Below are positions 8,967-17,636 of a stretch of DNA of 64,000 nucleotides, in pieces. The DNA comes from Hahella sp. KA22 (GTDB taxonomy: Bacteria > Pseudomonadota > Gammaproteobacteria > Pseudomonadales > Oleiphilaceae), in NCBI RefSeq assembly GCF_004135205.1, contig NZ_CP035490.1, positions 434,001-498,000 of the forward strand. Direction: 5' to 3'. Position 1 is the stretch's first letter. Each line of letters starts with the position of its first letter. Both the position numbers and the translations under genes were made by a program. The notes under the pieces were generated by a model. It saw only the letters and a program-made list of their open reading frames with translations, did no database searches and was not told the origin of the DNA.

Positions 8967-9833
8967 CGTGCTAAGGGAGGAAATTTCTGAGATATCAATG
9001 GCTGTGGCCTGTTTGCGCCATAGCGTCATATAACGCTCCACCAGACTCTCCGGCGCTTTTTTATCCACCAGCTCACGCAATCGCTTATTGAGAAAATCGA
9101 TCAACTCCTGGTTATGGCAGGGTGATTTCTTCGACACGGTATAATAAAGCCCTTCAGAGCTGATAGGCGTGGGCAAGTGTTCAATTTCGCCTTTGAAGCC
9201 TCGGACCTCGCCGATGGCGTAGCCCTGATACAACTCATAAATCACATAATCGGTGCGCCCCAGTAGCAAGCGCTCAAACGCAAACTCAATCGAACGCACT
9301 TCTTCAATGCTCAATTGGCGCTCGGCGAATTCGTCAAATTCTTGCCCAAAGCTGTTGTTGATCAAAGTATCGCCATGGCGATCCTTAAGGTCCAGCCAGC
9401 TGTTCATCGGAAAAGCTTTGCCTTTTTTTACAAAAATAACATTGGGCATGATCATCATGGGCGGCTTGATATAGTCCATATAAGTCTGCCGCTCTTCCGT
9501 AATGAAGGCGCCGGTGAGCATATCCACCCGTCCCAATTGCGCCTCCACCTGGGCCCGGGACCATGGGCCGACGTAACGAGATTCAACAGTGATGTTTTCC
9601 GGTTCCAGCGCTATCTCCAGCAACCTTACGGCTACTCCGATAAGCTGATCCGGGTTGTCGCGATCCCGCCATAAGAATGGCGGATACTCGGGATTGCCGG
9701 TCACATTCAGCGTATCGCACACTCCCACTGAGGCGGCGGAGGCTGACGTGGCGGACAACAACAGCGCTAACGCCAGACCGGCAAGGCTACGAGGCGTACG
9801 GCTATAGCGGTGAAAACGAGGTGGTGCGCCCAT
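8943..9833 (-). CDS. Family-3 periplasmic solute-binding protein
   Basis: A 296-residue protein with an N-terminal export signal (LAGLALALLLSATSASA, cleavage near residue 33) and a family-3 binding-protein fold as in amino-acid ABC transporters. Evidence is the core GNPEYPPFLW, then a first lobe with VGPWSRAQVEAQLGRVDMLTGAFITEERQTYMDY and a second lobe ending in KSPCHNQELIDFLNKRL. No permease or ATPase genes are beside it, so it may be an orphan binding protein or sensor-like relative. The ligand is unknown. Its final codons overlap the glp terminator on the other strand. Confidence 0.75.
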   Translation of the reverse strand: MGAPPRFHRYSRTPRSLAGLALALLLSATSASAASVGVCDTLNVTGNPEYPPFLWRDRDNPDQLIGVAVRLLEIALEPENITVESRYVGPWSRAQVEAQLGRVDMLTGAFITEERQTYMDYIKPPMMIMPNVIFVKKGKAFPMNSWLDLKDRHGDTLINNSFGQEFDEFAERQLSIEEVRSIEFAFERLLLGRTDYVIYELYQGYAIGEVRGFKGEIEHLPTPISSEGLYYTVSKKSPCHNQELIDFLNKRLRELVDKKAPESLVERYMTLWRKQATAIDISEISSLSTKKSRFSK

Positions 9834-9955
9834 AATTCCCCAGATAAAGCCTTGATGATTTACTTAAATAGTAGTCGATAAATGCCATTCCCGCGTCAGA
9901 CCTGCTTGAACCCGCAAGAGAACATTTCAACGATATCGTCGCCTCAGCTACTTAT

Positions 9956-9970
9956 TGATAATCATTTTCA
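9956..9970. promoter_or_regulatory. Fur box upstream of exbB-exbD-tonB
   Basis: TGATAATCATTTTCA matches the 7-1-7 Fur consensus TGATAATnATTATCA at 14 of its 15 positions (centre free). A second AT-rich TATGATTATTG follows. It lies about 110 bp before the exbB start. Iron repression of the TonB operon is inferred from this site. Confidence 0.8.
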
Positions 9971-10078
9971 TTTGTGTATGATTATTGTTTTTCGTCATTG
10001 ATCCCCAAATTAGTCTTGCAGCCCGGCGATCCACTCCATCGCAACAGCGTTTCAGCGCCGGACGCAAAGGGAGGCGTA

Positions 10079-10537
10079 GTGGAATTTCTTTCTGAATACC
10101 TTGATCTCACCATTTTCGGCATCCTGGGCCTGATGAGCTTCACTGTCGTCTGGCTATCCATCGAACGCTGGCTGTTCATGCGCGCCCTGTCGCTACCGGA
10201 TTACCAAAATTTCGATCGACTCACTGTCGACCTGACCAAACACCTCACCACTATTTCCAGCATCGGCGCCAACGCCCCTTATGTTGGCCTGTTGGGCACC
10301 GTCGCCGGCATTCTGCTGACCTTTTATCAGATCGGCCAAAGCGGCAATGTGGAAGTGGGCGCCATCATGAGCGGCCTGGCGCTGGCGCTGAAAGCCACCG
10401 CCCTGGGCCTGCTGGTGGCGATCCCCACCCTGATGATTTACAACGCGCTGACCCGCAAAGTAGAAGTCACACAGGCGCTTTGGCGCGCCGATAGAGATAC
10501 CCGCCAGGGAAGCCAGGCCCACTATGAAAAAGTTTGA
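10079..10537 (+). CDS. exbB: TonB-system proton channel subunit ExbB
   Basis: About 152 residues of the MotA/TolQ/ExbB family, the short form of ExbB. The chosen start is GTG 10079 (VEFLSEYLDL) just behind GGGAGG; an in-frame ATG lies upstream at 9974 but inside the Fur-box promoter region. Three hydrophobic helices are visible. The conserved core is NAPYVGLLGTVAGILLTFYQIG, then GLALALKATALGLLVAIP, which forms the proton path. Together with ExbD it energises TonB. The gene overlaps exbD by 14 bases. Confidence 0.9.
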   Translation: MEFLSEYLDLTIFGILGLMSFTVVWLSIERWLFMRALSLPDYQNFDRLTVDLTKHLTTISSIGANAPYVGLLGTVAGILLTFYQIGQSGNVEVGAIMSGLALALKATALGLLVAIPTLMIYNALTRKVEVTQALWRADRDTRQGSQAHYEKV

Positions 10538-10904
10538 TCAGATCAACGTCATTCCGTTTATCGACATCATGCTGGTGCTCCTGGCCATTGTGCTGACCAC
10601 CGCCACCTTCGTGGTGCAGGGCAAAATCCCCATTGAGTTGCCCAGTGCGGAAAACGTTTCCAACAAATCCGCGCCGGAACACGCGGTCAATATCGTTATC
10701 GACAAGGAAAATCTTTACTACTACCAGGATGAAGCCGCGTCTCTGGAACAATTGGAAGGTCGCCTGAAAGCGCTGGGAAAATCCAGCCCGATCACTCTCA
10801 AGGTCGACAGTCAGGCGGATTTCAAAAGCTTTGTAGCGGTCGCCGACCTGCTGCAGAAATATTCATTGACCAATTTCTCCGTACTCGCCAGTCGTAACCA
10901 ATGA
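10524..10904 (+). CDS. exbD: TonB-system subunit ExbD
   Basis: A 126-residue ExbD/TolR protein: a short cytoplasmic N-terminus (KKFDQINVIPFIDIMLVLL) with the essential membrane aspartate in the FIDIMLVLL helix, then a periplasmic domain. It couples proton flow through ExbB to TonB. The start overlaps exbB and the stop overlaps tonB by 4 bases (ATGA), so the three genes are one translationally coupled operon. Confidence 0.92.
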   Translation: MKKFDQINVIPFIDIMLVLLAIVLTTATFVVQGKIPIELPSAENVSNKSAPEHAVNIVIDKENLYYYQDEAASLEQLEGRLKALGKSSPITLKVDSQADFKSFVAVADLLQKYSLTNFSVLASRNQ

Positions 10905-11737
10905 AACGCCATATCATCGGAATCACCGTCGCCCTGTGCCTGCATGTTTCGCTCGCAGTCTGGCTGATATCCGGCGTCTCATCGCCAGCGCCGGCTCCCA
11001 TCGCCGCCGCGCCAGTGTCCCTGGTGCTGTCGCAAATGCGCATCGTCGAGCAACAGATCGAGGCGAAGCAACCGGAAGCGGAGCCAGCGCCGGAAGTGGA
11101 AGAGGTGGTGGAAGCCGAACAGCCGGTCATTGAAGAGCCCGAGCCTGAAATCGTAGAGGAAACGCCTAAACCGGTGGAGACGCCTCCCGAGCCCAAGCCG
11201 GAGGTGGCCAAGGTGGAAAAGCCGATAGAGCCTAAACAGCCCGTCAAGAAAAAGCCTGAGCCGAAAAAAGTCGTCGAAAAGGTGAAGACGCCGCAGCCGA
11301 CCAAGAAAGAAGAAGTCGCCAAAGTCGACCCTGAACCCAACAAGGAAATGGCGGAAAAACCCGTTCCTTCGCCAGACCCGCGAACAGAAATATCCTCAGC
11401 GCCGGCCATTGCGGAGCAGCCGCAGCTAAGCTCAGCGCAAATCGTTAATATTGAACAGGCCTATATCAATGCGTTGCAATTGGCCCTGGAGAAGAACAAG
11501 AGGTACCCGCTGAGCGCCAAGCGCCGCCGCCAGGAAGGCACCAGCACGGTGGAGTTCACGATTACGAAAAGCGGCGATATTGCGGAAGTGCGCTTGCGGG
11601 ACAGCTCCGGTATTTCCCGTCTGGACGAAGCCGCCGTCAAAGCGTTGGTCACCTTGGCCCAGTTCCAGCCTATCCCAGATGAGCTTGAGCGCACCCATTG
11701 GAAAATGGCGGTGCCGATTCGGTTTCAGTTGAATTGA
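10901..11737 (+). CDS. tonB: Energy transducer TonB
   Basis: A 278-residue TonB with an N-terminal membrane anchor (IIGITVALCLHVSLAVWLISG, residues 4-24). A long Pro/Glu/Lys-rich periplasmic spacer (about residues 48-165) follows, then the C-terminal TonB domain with RYPLSAKRRRQEGTSTVEFTI and LDEAAVKAL. It delivers energy to outer-membrane siderophore or vitamin receptors. No receptor gene is adjacent. A Fur box in front of the operon suggests iron regulation. Confidence 0.93.
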   Translation: MKRHIIGITVALCLHVSLAVWLISGVSSPAPAPIAAAPVSLVLSQMRIVEQQIEAKQPEAEPAPEVEEVVEAEQPVIEEPEPEIVEETPKPVETPPEPKPEVAKVEKPIEPKQPVKKKPEPKKVVEKVKTPQPTKKEEVAKVDPEPNKEMAEKPVPSPDPRTEISSAPAIAEQPQLSSAQIVNIEQAYINALQLALEKNKRYPLSAKRRRQEGTSTVEFTITKSGDIAEVRLRDSSGISRLDEAAVKALVTLAQFQPIPDELERTHWKMAVPIRFQLN

Positions 11738-11749
11738 TTTGGCGTGATA

Positions 11750-11785
11750 AAAAATAAGGTGGAGCCGGCTATCGCCGTCCACCTT
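11750..11785 (-). terminator. Hairpin terminator between tonB and the GntR gene
   Basis: Stem AAGGTGGA / TCCACCTT (11756-11763 and 11778-11785). On the minus strand it is followed by ATTTTTTATC, so it best serves leftward transcripts from the GntR regulator and its operon after they cross the repeat element. It may also stop tonB transcripts. Confidence 0.6.
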
Positions 11786-11803
11786 ACTTCCATTCTGACT
11801 AAG

Positions 11804-11953
11804 TTATTAATATGGCAATGATATTGGCATGTTAATAACTAGGCGCATGGATGCGCCTGCGCGGCGGCTAGCCTCGGGAGACAGGGCCTGACCTGTGCAG
11901 GCCCTGTCGTTGCAGACAAATAGAAGGAAGCTATTTGACTGCCTGATTAATAA
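11804..11953 (+). repeat. 150-bp hairpin-rich element, copy 1
   Basis: Bounded by TTATTAA and TTAATAA. It contains four back-to-back stem-loops: an AT-rich palindrome around TGGCAATGATATTGGCA, AGGCGCATGGATGCGCCT, ACAGGGCCTG...CAGGCCCTGT, and CAAATAG...CTATTTG. It differs from copy 2 (23429-23578) at a single base in 150. It has no coding capacity and sits 20 bases past the stop of the GntR gene, in a convergent gap. Confidence 0.92.
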
Positions 11954-11973
11954 TACGACCCGACTCAGCGCGC

Positions 11974-12792
11974 TCAGTCCTCGTCGTCTTCCTCAACGCC
12001 ATCTGACTTGTGAAAGCCCATTGGCGCGTAGTGAGACACATTGCGAATCTCCGCGACGAAGTCATAGGCGTCGCCAGGGAAATAAGAACGCGTGAATTCG
12101 ATGGGAACGCCATCTTCCAACAAGCCCAAGCGCTCGATATAGAGAACGGCGCTGTCCACAGGAATATCCAACAGCTTGGCGCGGGTCTCATCAATGGAAA
12201 TAGCCCGCAAACGCTGCAGCGCCTTGACCGGACGCAACCCCTTTTCCGCCAGCGCTTCATACAGCGACCCGGTGACTTCAAACGGATTATCCAGAAACTG
12301 TCGCGGTATCGTCGCCACTTCCAGCCCCATGGGTTTATCATCCGCCAGACGCAGACGATGGAAACGCACCACTTCACTATCCACCGCCAGCTTCAGCGCA
12401 ACGCGTTCATCTTCGTGAGGCACGCCGACGGAACGGTCCAGCCAGCGAGAGCCCGGCTTCTTGCCGCGCTCCTGCATGATCTCAGAGAAACTCTTGAGAT
12501 AGTTCAGCGGCTGTTCCACGCGCTCGGTCACAAATGTTCCCGCGCCCTGACGTTGGGTCAGCAGGCCTTCTTCCACCAGATCGTCGATAGCGCGCCTGAC
12601 AGTGACGCGGGAAACTTTCATGGCGGCGGCGATTTCACGCTCCGCGGGCACCACATCGCCGGCGCGCAACACGCCAGCGTCCACCGCCTCGCGGATCTTG
12701 GTCTGCAACTGCAGATACAACGGCGCGGAATGCCGCGAGATTTGCTCCGGAATTCCGAAGATTTTAGTAATCAGACTGTCTGGTTTGCTCAT
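11974..12792 (-). CDS. nagR: GntR/UTRA transcriptional regulator of amino-sugar use
   Basis: About 272 residues from ATG 12792 (MSKPDSLITKIFG); in-frame ATGs at 12855 and 12888 would add an N-terminal tail and overlap the ATPase gene. The winged helix-turn-helix lies at about residues 30-85 (AGDVVPAEREIAAAMKVSRVTVRRAI). It is followed by a UTRA effector domain of the HutC/NagR (YvoA) type, ending in a very acidic tail. It is last in the amino-sugar importer operon, and GGTATT/AATACC boxes lie between that operon and nagB, so control of both by GlcN6P or GlcNAc6P is likely. The symbol is by family and context. Confidence 0.8.
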   Translation of the reverse strand: MSKPDSLITKIFGIPEQISRHSAPLYLQLQTKIREAVDAGVLRAGDVVPAEREIAAAMKVSRVTVRRAIDDLVEEGLLTQRQGAGTFVTERVEQPLNYLKSFSEIMQERGKKPGSRWLDRSVGVPHEDERVALKLAVDSEVVRFHRLRLADDKPMGLEVATIPRQFLDNPFEVTGSLYEALAEKGLRPVKALQRLRAISIDETRAKLLDIPVDSAVLYIERLGLLEDGVPIEFTRSYFPGDAYDFVAEIRNVSHYAPMGFHKSDGVEEDDED

Positions 12793-12874
12793 AGCGTCTT
12801 GACGTAGGTTCTTAGCAGTAGATTTGCTTTTTGAGCTGCGAGAAGACGCTAGCATAGCAGAAACTTGAATAAAG

Positions 12875-14026
12875 TCAGGTATTTCCACCGGCTGCCTGCC
12901 TAATCATGGCAGCCGCCGGCGCATCGGCTTCCGCTGCCGTTAATCGTTTGAAAGCCAGTCCCTGCGCATTGAATACATGAACATTCTGCGGTTGATAGTC
13001 AGCGTATATCTCGTCGCCCACTTTCACTTCCGTTTCGCCGTCTCCACGCACGACAACTTCAGATCCATCCGTCAATGTCATGTATATATAACTGACTTCA
13101 CCCAAATGCTCGACCAGGTTAATTTTTCCTTTTAACCGGCCTTCGCCGTGAAGGCTTTCCTGCAAATGTTCAGGTCGCACGCCGACCGTCACTTCTTCGC
13201 CAACAGCAATGGCGCCGCTTTCCACGCGGGCTTCCACTTCAACGCCGTCAGCCAGTTTCACATAAATGGCGCCCTCTGCTTTCACCGAGACTTTGCCTTT
13301 CATGAAATTCATTTTCGGCGAACCGATGAAGCCCGCGACAAACTGCGTGCGAGGATGACGATACAGCTCCAGGGGCGAACCGCATTGCTCCACCCTGCCC
13401 TTGTTCATCACCACGATCTTATCGCCCAGGGTCATGGCCTCGACCTGATCATGGGTAACGTAGATGATGGTTGCGTCCAGGTCTTTATGCAGCTTGCCGA
13501 TCTCTACCCGGGTCTGCACCCGCAGCGCGGCGTCCAGATTGGAGAGCGGTTCGTCGAACAGAAACACATTGGGATCGCGCACGATCGCGCGCCCTATCGC
13601 CACCCGCTGACGCTGGCCGCCGGACAATTCCCGGGGCAAACGCTCCAACAGATGATCGATCTGCAGGATCTTGGCGGCGTGCTCCACTTTTTCCCGCACG
13701 TAGTTCTTGTCCTTGCCGGAGATTTTCAGGCCAAAAGCCATGTTTTTGAACACTGACATATGCGGGTACAGAGCGTAGGACTGAAACACCATGGCGATGC
13801 CGCGCTTGGCGGGGGGCTGATGATTCACCACTTTATTGTCGATCAGCAGTTCGCCGCCGCTAATGTCCTCTAAACCGGCGATCAGACGCAGCAAGGTGGA
13901 CTTGCCGCATCCAGACGCGCCCACCAGCACCACAAACTCGCCGTGCTTGATGTCCAGATCTATGCCGTGCAGGACATTGACCTGGCCGTAACTCTTCTTG
14001 ATCTGTTTAAGTTGTACGTCAGCCAT
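12875..14026 (-). CDS. Carbohydrate ABC importer ATPase (MalK/UgpC/MsmX type)
   Basis: A 383-residue ABC ATPase with all motifs intact: Walker A GASGCGKST (about 36-44), LSGGQRQRVAIGRAI, Walker B VFLFDEPLSNLD and YVTHDQVEA. The C-terminal TOBE/OB regulatory domain starts near residue 235 (GSPKMNFMKGKV). The start follows AGAGGTG. It powers the neighbouring permease pair. In the leftward operon the order is binding protein, two permeases, ATPase, regulator. Alone it cannot be told from other MalK-type proteins; the nag context suggests GlcNAc or chitooligosaccharide uptake. Confidence 0.88.
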   Translation of the reverse strand: MADVQLKQIKKSYGQVNVLHGIDLDIKHGEFVVLVGASGCGKSTLLRLIAGLEDISGGELLIDNKVVNHQPPAKRGIAMVFQSYALYPHMSVFKNMAFGLKISGKDKNYVREKVEHAAKILQIDHLLERLPRELSGGQRQRVAIGRAIVRDPNVFLFDEPLSNLDAALRVQTRVEIGKLHKDLDATIIYVTHDQVEAMTLGDKIVVMNKGRVEQCGSPLELYRHPRTQFVAGFIGSPKMNFMKGKVSVKAEGAIYVKLADGVEVEARVESGAIAVGEEVTVGVRPEHLQESLHGEGRLKGKINLVEHLGEVSYIYMTLTDGSEVVVRGDGETEVKVGDEIYADYQPQNVHVFNAQGLAFKRLTAAEADAPAAAMIRQAAGGNT

Positions 14027-14096
14027 TATTCACCTCTTGTCCGACATAGCCCCGCCGGTGCGCCGGAACGCAGGCCACGAATATAGATTACGCCGC

Positions 14097-14981
14097 TCAT
14101 TTCACCGCTCCCGCCGTCAGGCCTCGGATCAATTGGCGTGAAAATACCAGATACAGCACCAGCACCGGCGCAATCGCCAGCGTCAGAGAGGACAACACCG
14201 CATTCCAGTCCGTCACGAACTGACCGATAAACTGCTGCACGCCCAGTGTAATGGTTTGCGTGCTTTCGCCCGGGGCCAGAATCAGCGGGAACCACAAATC
14301 GTTCCAGATAGGAATCATGGTAAATACCGCCACTGTCGCCATCGCAGGACGAATCAAGGGCAGCACGATCTGGAAGAAGATTTTGTACTCGCTGACATTA
14401 TCGCAGCGAGCCGCCTCTTTCAGCTCTTTCGGAATGGTGCGAATAAACTCTGACAGGATATACACCGCCAGCGGCAGCCCCTGCGCAATATACACGAGCA
14501 CGAGAGATGTCCGCGTGTTCACCAGATCAAGATCCACCATCAATTGCAGGATGCTCACCGTGCCCAGACGAATTGGAATCATGATGCCCATGGCGAATAG
14601 CGCCGCGATAAACAGCGCGCCGCGAAAGCGGTACTCCGTCAACGCCCAGGCCGCCATGGCGCCGAACAACAACACGAAGAACAGCGACAACACTGTCACG
14701 ATCAGGCTGTTGAAGAAAAATACATCGAATGAGGAGCGCGCCAGCACTTCCTCAAAACCGACCAGCGTGAAACTGCTCGCGTCCGGCAACCCGAGAGGGT
14801 CGTTAAAGATCGCCTTACGGGTTTTGAATGAGTTGATCAGAATCACCAGAATCGGGAACAAAGCGATGACGGTGTAGGTCAGCAACACTGCGTGCACCAT
14901 CAACTTTTTACCGAGATCCGGTTTTAACGTCAGTTTATTCATACCACTCCAAGGCATAGCCAGCGTCATCTTGTTTAGCAT
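14097..14981 (-). CDS. Carbohydrate ABC importer permease (MalG type)
   Basis: A 294-residue permease with six hydrophobic segments. The EAA loop IPKELKEAARCDNVSEYKIF sits at about residues 178-197. GGGGAGG precedes the ATG at 14981. It forms the membrane channel with the MalF-type partner encoded 14 bases upstream in the same operon. The substrate is inferred from the divergent nagB-kinase-nagA genes. Confidence 0.86.
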   Translation of the reverse strand: MLNKMTLAMPWSGMNKLTLKPDLGKKLMVHAVLLTYTVIALFPILVILINSFKTRKAIFNDPLGLPDASSFTLVGFEEVLARSSFDVFFFNSLIVTVLSLFFVLLFGAMAAWALTEYRFRGALFIAALFAMGIMIPIRLGTVSILQLMVDLDLVNTRTSLVLVYIAQGLPLAVYILSEFIRTIPKELKEAARCDNVSEYKIFFQIVLPLIRPAMATVAVFTMIPIWNDLWFPLILAPGESTQTITLGVQQFIGQFVTDWNAVLSSLTLAIAPVLVLYLVFSRQLIRGLTAGAVK

Positions 14982-14995
14982 AGTTCGCCTCCCCG

Positions 14996-15925
14996 TTACA
15001 GTTGGAAGCGCTGGATGCGCCGTTGTACGAAGAACAGGTAAATCGCCACGCCGATAAGGATAATCAGGAACATCAGCGTCGCCACCGCCGCGCCCATAGT
15101 GGGGCTGCCCTGCTGCAGCTGGAAGCCGAAGAAGGTGCGGTAGAACAAGGTGCCCATGATGTCCGTGGAGAAATTGGGGCCCGCCAGCGCGCCTTTCACT
15201 GCATATATCAGTTCAAAAGCGTTGAAGTTGGCGACGAAGGTCAGTATCGACACCATGCTGATGGTAGGCAGCAATAAAGGCAGTTTGATATTCCAGAAGA
15301 TCTGCCAGCTGTTGGCGCCATCCACCACACCGGCGTCATTGAGATCCTCAGGAATATTCAGTAGTGCGGCGTAAATCAGCATCATGGGAATGCCGACGAA
15401 CTGCCACACGGAAATCAACGACAGCGTCACTAACGCCGTGCCTTCTTTCCCAAGCCAGGCGTCGAAGTAATCGCCCAGTCCGATGTTGTACATGAAGTCT
15501 TCGGAAATCCCCCAAAGCGGGCTCAGCAATAACTGCCACACGAAGCCGACAATCACCACCGACAACATGGTCGGCATGAACAGCAAAGTGCGGTAGGTTC
15601 CACTCAGGCGCAAGCGCGGAGAACTCAGTAACAGCGCCAGCAGCAGACCAATCGGGTTCTGCAGCAACATGTGGATAACGAAGAACTTGAGATTGTTTTT
15701 CAGGGCGTTCCAGAACGGTTCTGACCATACCTCGCTAAACAGGAGATTGGCGTAGTTCTGCATACCGACAAAAAAGGTGGCGCCGCTTTCGTCTTCACTG
15801 AAAAAGCCCAGCCTTAGCGTATCCAGCAACGGGTATACGCTGACAGTCAGATAAATCAGCAGTCCCGGCGCTAGAAAGACCAGGATATGCCAGGGAAAAG
15901 GTTTGCGTATATCAGAGTGAGTCAT
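14996..15925 (-). CDS. Carbohydrate ABC importer permease (MalF type)
   Basis: A 309-residue permease: an N-terminal helix (WHILVFLAPGLLIYLTVSVYP), five further helices, and the EAA loop IPEDLNDAGVVDGANSWQIF (about residues 190-209). It pairs with the MalG-type permease downstream. The gene follows the binding protein by about 145 bases; that gap shows no clear terminator. The expected role is inner-membrane import of an amino sugar or its oligomer. Confidence 0.86.
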   Translation of the reverse strand: MTHSDIRKPFPWHILVFLAPGLLIYLTVSVYPLLDTLRLGFFSEDESGATFFVGMQNYANLLFSEVWSEPFWNALKNNLKFFVIHMLLQNPIGLLLALLLSSPRLRLSGTYRTLLFMPTMLSVVIVGFVWQLLLSPLWGISEDFMYNIGLGDYFDAWLGKEGTALVTLSLISVWQFVGIPMMLIYAALLNIPEDLNDAGVVDGANSWQIFWNIKLPLLLPTISMVSILTFVANFNAFELIYAVKGALAGPNFSTDIMGTLFYRTFFGFQLQQGSPTMGAAVATLMFLIILIGVAIYLFFVQRRIQRFQL

Positions 15926-16069
15926 AATCGCTACACCAAGCCGGTGAGAGACGGAAGTCCGCCCCGGTTTGCCTTTGCACAGGCGATAAAGCGTCTGCGG
16001 CTGTATTTATTATGCGCCCGGGCGCTCCTTATCACAGAGCGCCGGGCCAGGATCTTCGCTAGCGGAAGA

Positions 16070-17344
16070 TTACATGTGCGGCTGATACCAGGTTTTCAGG
16101 CCTTTTTCGACTTCTTCCGCCGCCGCTTTAGGCGCCATGGAGCCATTCAGTACCTGCACAGTCACGTTCCAAAGCTGGTTTTCCATATTGGGCGTGCCGC
16201 GAGACAGAATCTGGTAGGAGTTGCGAATGGTCTGTTCGCACTGGCCGCGCCAGCTCAGGAATTCGCTCGCCACAGGATCTTTGATGGAAATCTTGTGGTT
16301 GCCCAGCGGAAAGAAACCTGGCAACTGGTTAGCATACAACTCTGCGAACTCCGGACCTGCCATCCAGGATAGGAAAATACGGGCTTCCTTCTTGTTGGCG
16401 GAAGACGCATTCAGGCCCATGCCGATATCAGTGTGATCGCTGATGTAGCAGGTTTTCTGACCATCGGGCGTTGGCGGAGGAAAGGCGCCGAATTCAAAGT
16501 CGGCCTGCTCATTGAAGGTGGTGATATCCCAGGAGCCAGCGGGATAGATAGCGCCGCGACCCAGGGTGAACAGGTTCTGCGAATCCGCATATTTCTGCGC
16601 TTGATAGCCACGGCCCAGGAAGGGTTTCCATTTCGCCAGATGCTCCCACACCTTCACGTACTCGGGGTCGGTCAGCTTTTCTTTGCCGTCGATCAGGGCC
16701 TTGCGTCCTTCTTCCCCTTTCCAGTAATTGGGACCGACATTCTGGAAGCCCATGGTGGCGGCTTCCCACTGGTCCGCAGTGCCCATTACCAGCGGCGTAT
16801 AACGGGATTCATCCTTGATCTTCTCCAGTACCTTGAAGAAATCGGATTCCGTCTTAGGCACAGACAGACCAAGCTCTTTGAAAATTTCCTTATTGTAGAT
16901 ATAACCATGAATGACCGAGGCCATTGGCAGGCAGAACACATCTTTACCGTCGTCAGTGGACCATGCGGTTTTGGCGACCTCAGGGAAGTTATTCATGCCA
17001 TCAAGATCGTTCAACTTCTCCAGATTGCCCTTCTGATAAAGAGCCAGGGATACATCAAACGGGCGGCAGGTGATCAGATCGCCAGCCGTGCCCGCCTGAA
17101 GCTTAGCCTGTAGAGCCGAGTTGTAATCTGCGGGAGGTGTGGGGGTAAAAGTAACTTTGATATCGGGGTGACTTTTATTGAAGGCGGGAATGATGACGTC
17201 GTTCCAGACTTTGGCGTCGTCGTTGCGCCAGCTTTCGATGACCAGCTTGTCGCCGGCTTCTGCAGTTAATGTCGTCAGGGCGAAAACGCCCAACCCGATC
17301 TTCGCCGCATGGCGAAACGCACCCTTTATTGTTAAAAAGCTCAT
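16070..17344 (-). CDS. Sugar ABC importer periplasmic binding protein
   Basis: A 424-residue family-1 binding protein. The signal peptide (residues 1-30, core IGLGVFALTTLTAEAG) has no lipobox. Family-1 features are KLVIESWRNDDAKVWNDVIIPAFNK near the start of the mature part, PPADYNSALQAKLQAGTAGDLI, and a second-lobe GRGAIYPAGSWDI. The ATG lies behind GGGAGAA. It is first in the leftward importer operon and reads away from nagB. The AATACC/GGTATT boxes just upstream suggest control by the GntR regulator. Likely ligands are GlcNAc, glucosamine or chitobiose. Confidence 0.85.
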   Translation of the reverse strand: MSFLTIKGAFRHAAKIGLGVFALTTLTAEAGDKLVIESWRNDDAKVWNDVIIPAFNKSHPDIKVTFTPTPPADYNSALQAKLQAGTAGDLITCRPFDVSLALYQKGNLEKLNDLDGMNNFPEVAKTAWSTDDGKDVFCLPMASVIHGYIYNKEIFKELGLSVPKTESDFFKVLEKIKDESRYTPLVMGTADQWEAATMGFQNVGPNYWKGEEGRKALIDGKEKLTDPEYVKVWEHLAKWKPFLGRGYQAQKYADSQNLFTLGRGAIYPAGSWDITTFNEQADFEFGAFPPPTPDGQKTCYISDHTDIGMGLNASSANKKEARIFLSWMAGPEFAELYANQLPGFFPLGNHKISIKDPVASEFLSWRGQCEQTIRNSYQILSRGTPNMENQLWNVTVQVLNGSMAPKAAAEEVEKGLKTWYQPHM

Positions 17345-17406
17345 CGCTTGTTTCTCCCATAGAGGTTGTTAGTGATTCAACAGCTCGTACTCAATACCGG
17401 AGAATA

Positions 17407-17577
17407 ATTGGTATTTTTATTTGACAATACCAATATAAACCCATTGCAAAGTGGTAATCAAGCCTTCATAGCGCTGAAATTTAATACCTTTGTCCAAAAA
17501 TGGCGCCTTTATCTAAATTTGGGGCTGTTATTCGTCCGCATGTGCGCTTATTATATTAATGGTATTAAAAAGGTATT
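17407..17577. promoter_or_regulatory. Operator region between the sugar importer and nagB
   Basis: A perfect inverted repeat ATTGGTATT / AATACCAAT (17407-17415 and 17426-17434, 10-bp spacer) stands before the importer operon. Further half-sites are AATACC at 17483, GGTATT at 17561 and GGTATT at 17572; the last two are 11 bp apart, about one helical turn. Repeated palindromic boxes in this divergent promoter fit a dimeric GntR-family repressor. Which half-sites are occupied is unknown. Confidence 0.65.
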
Positions 17578-17636
17578 GTCTTGATCGAACGTCCCGGATG
17601 CTTGCTTCAGAGGGCGTTGAATCAGCAGGAGATCTT

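Noticed and set aside
10901-11409. Long Ser/Gly-rich antisense frame opposite tonB
   Set aside because: It is produced by the Pro/Glu/Lys-rich repeats of the TonB spacer read backwards.
11931-12377. Alternative-frame reading frame inside the GntR gene ending in repeat copy 1
   Set aside because: It is a shadow of the GntR coding frame. It shows the same INQAVK tail as EF-G only because both read the repeat.
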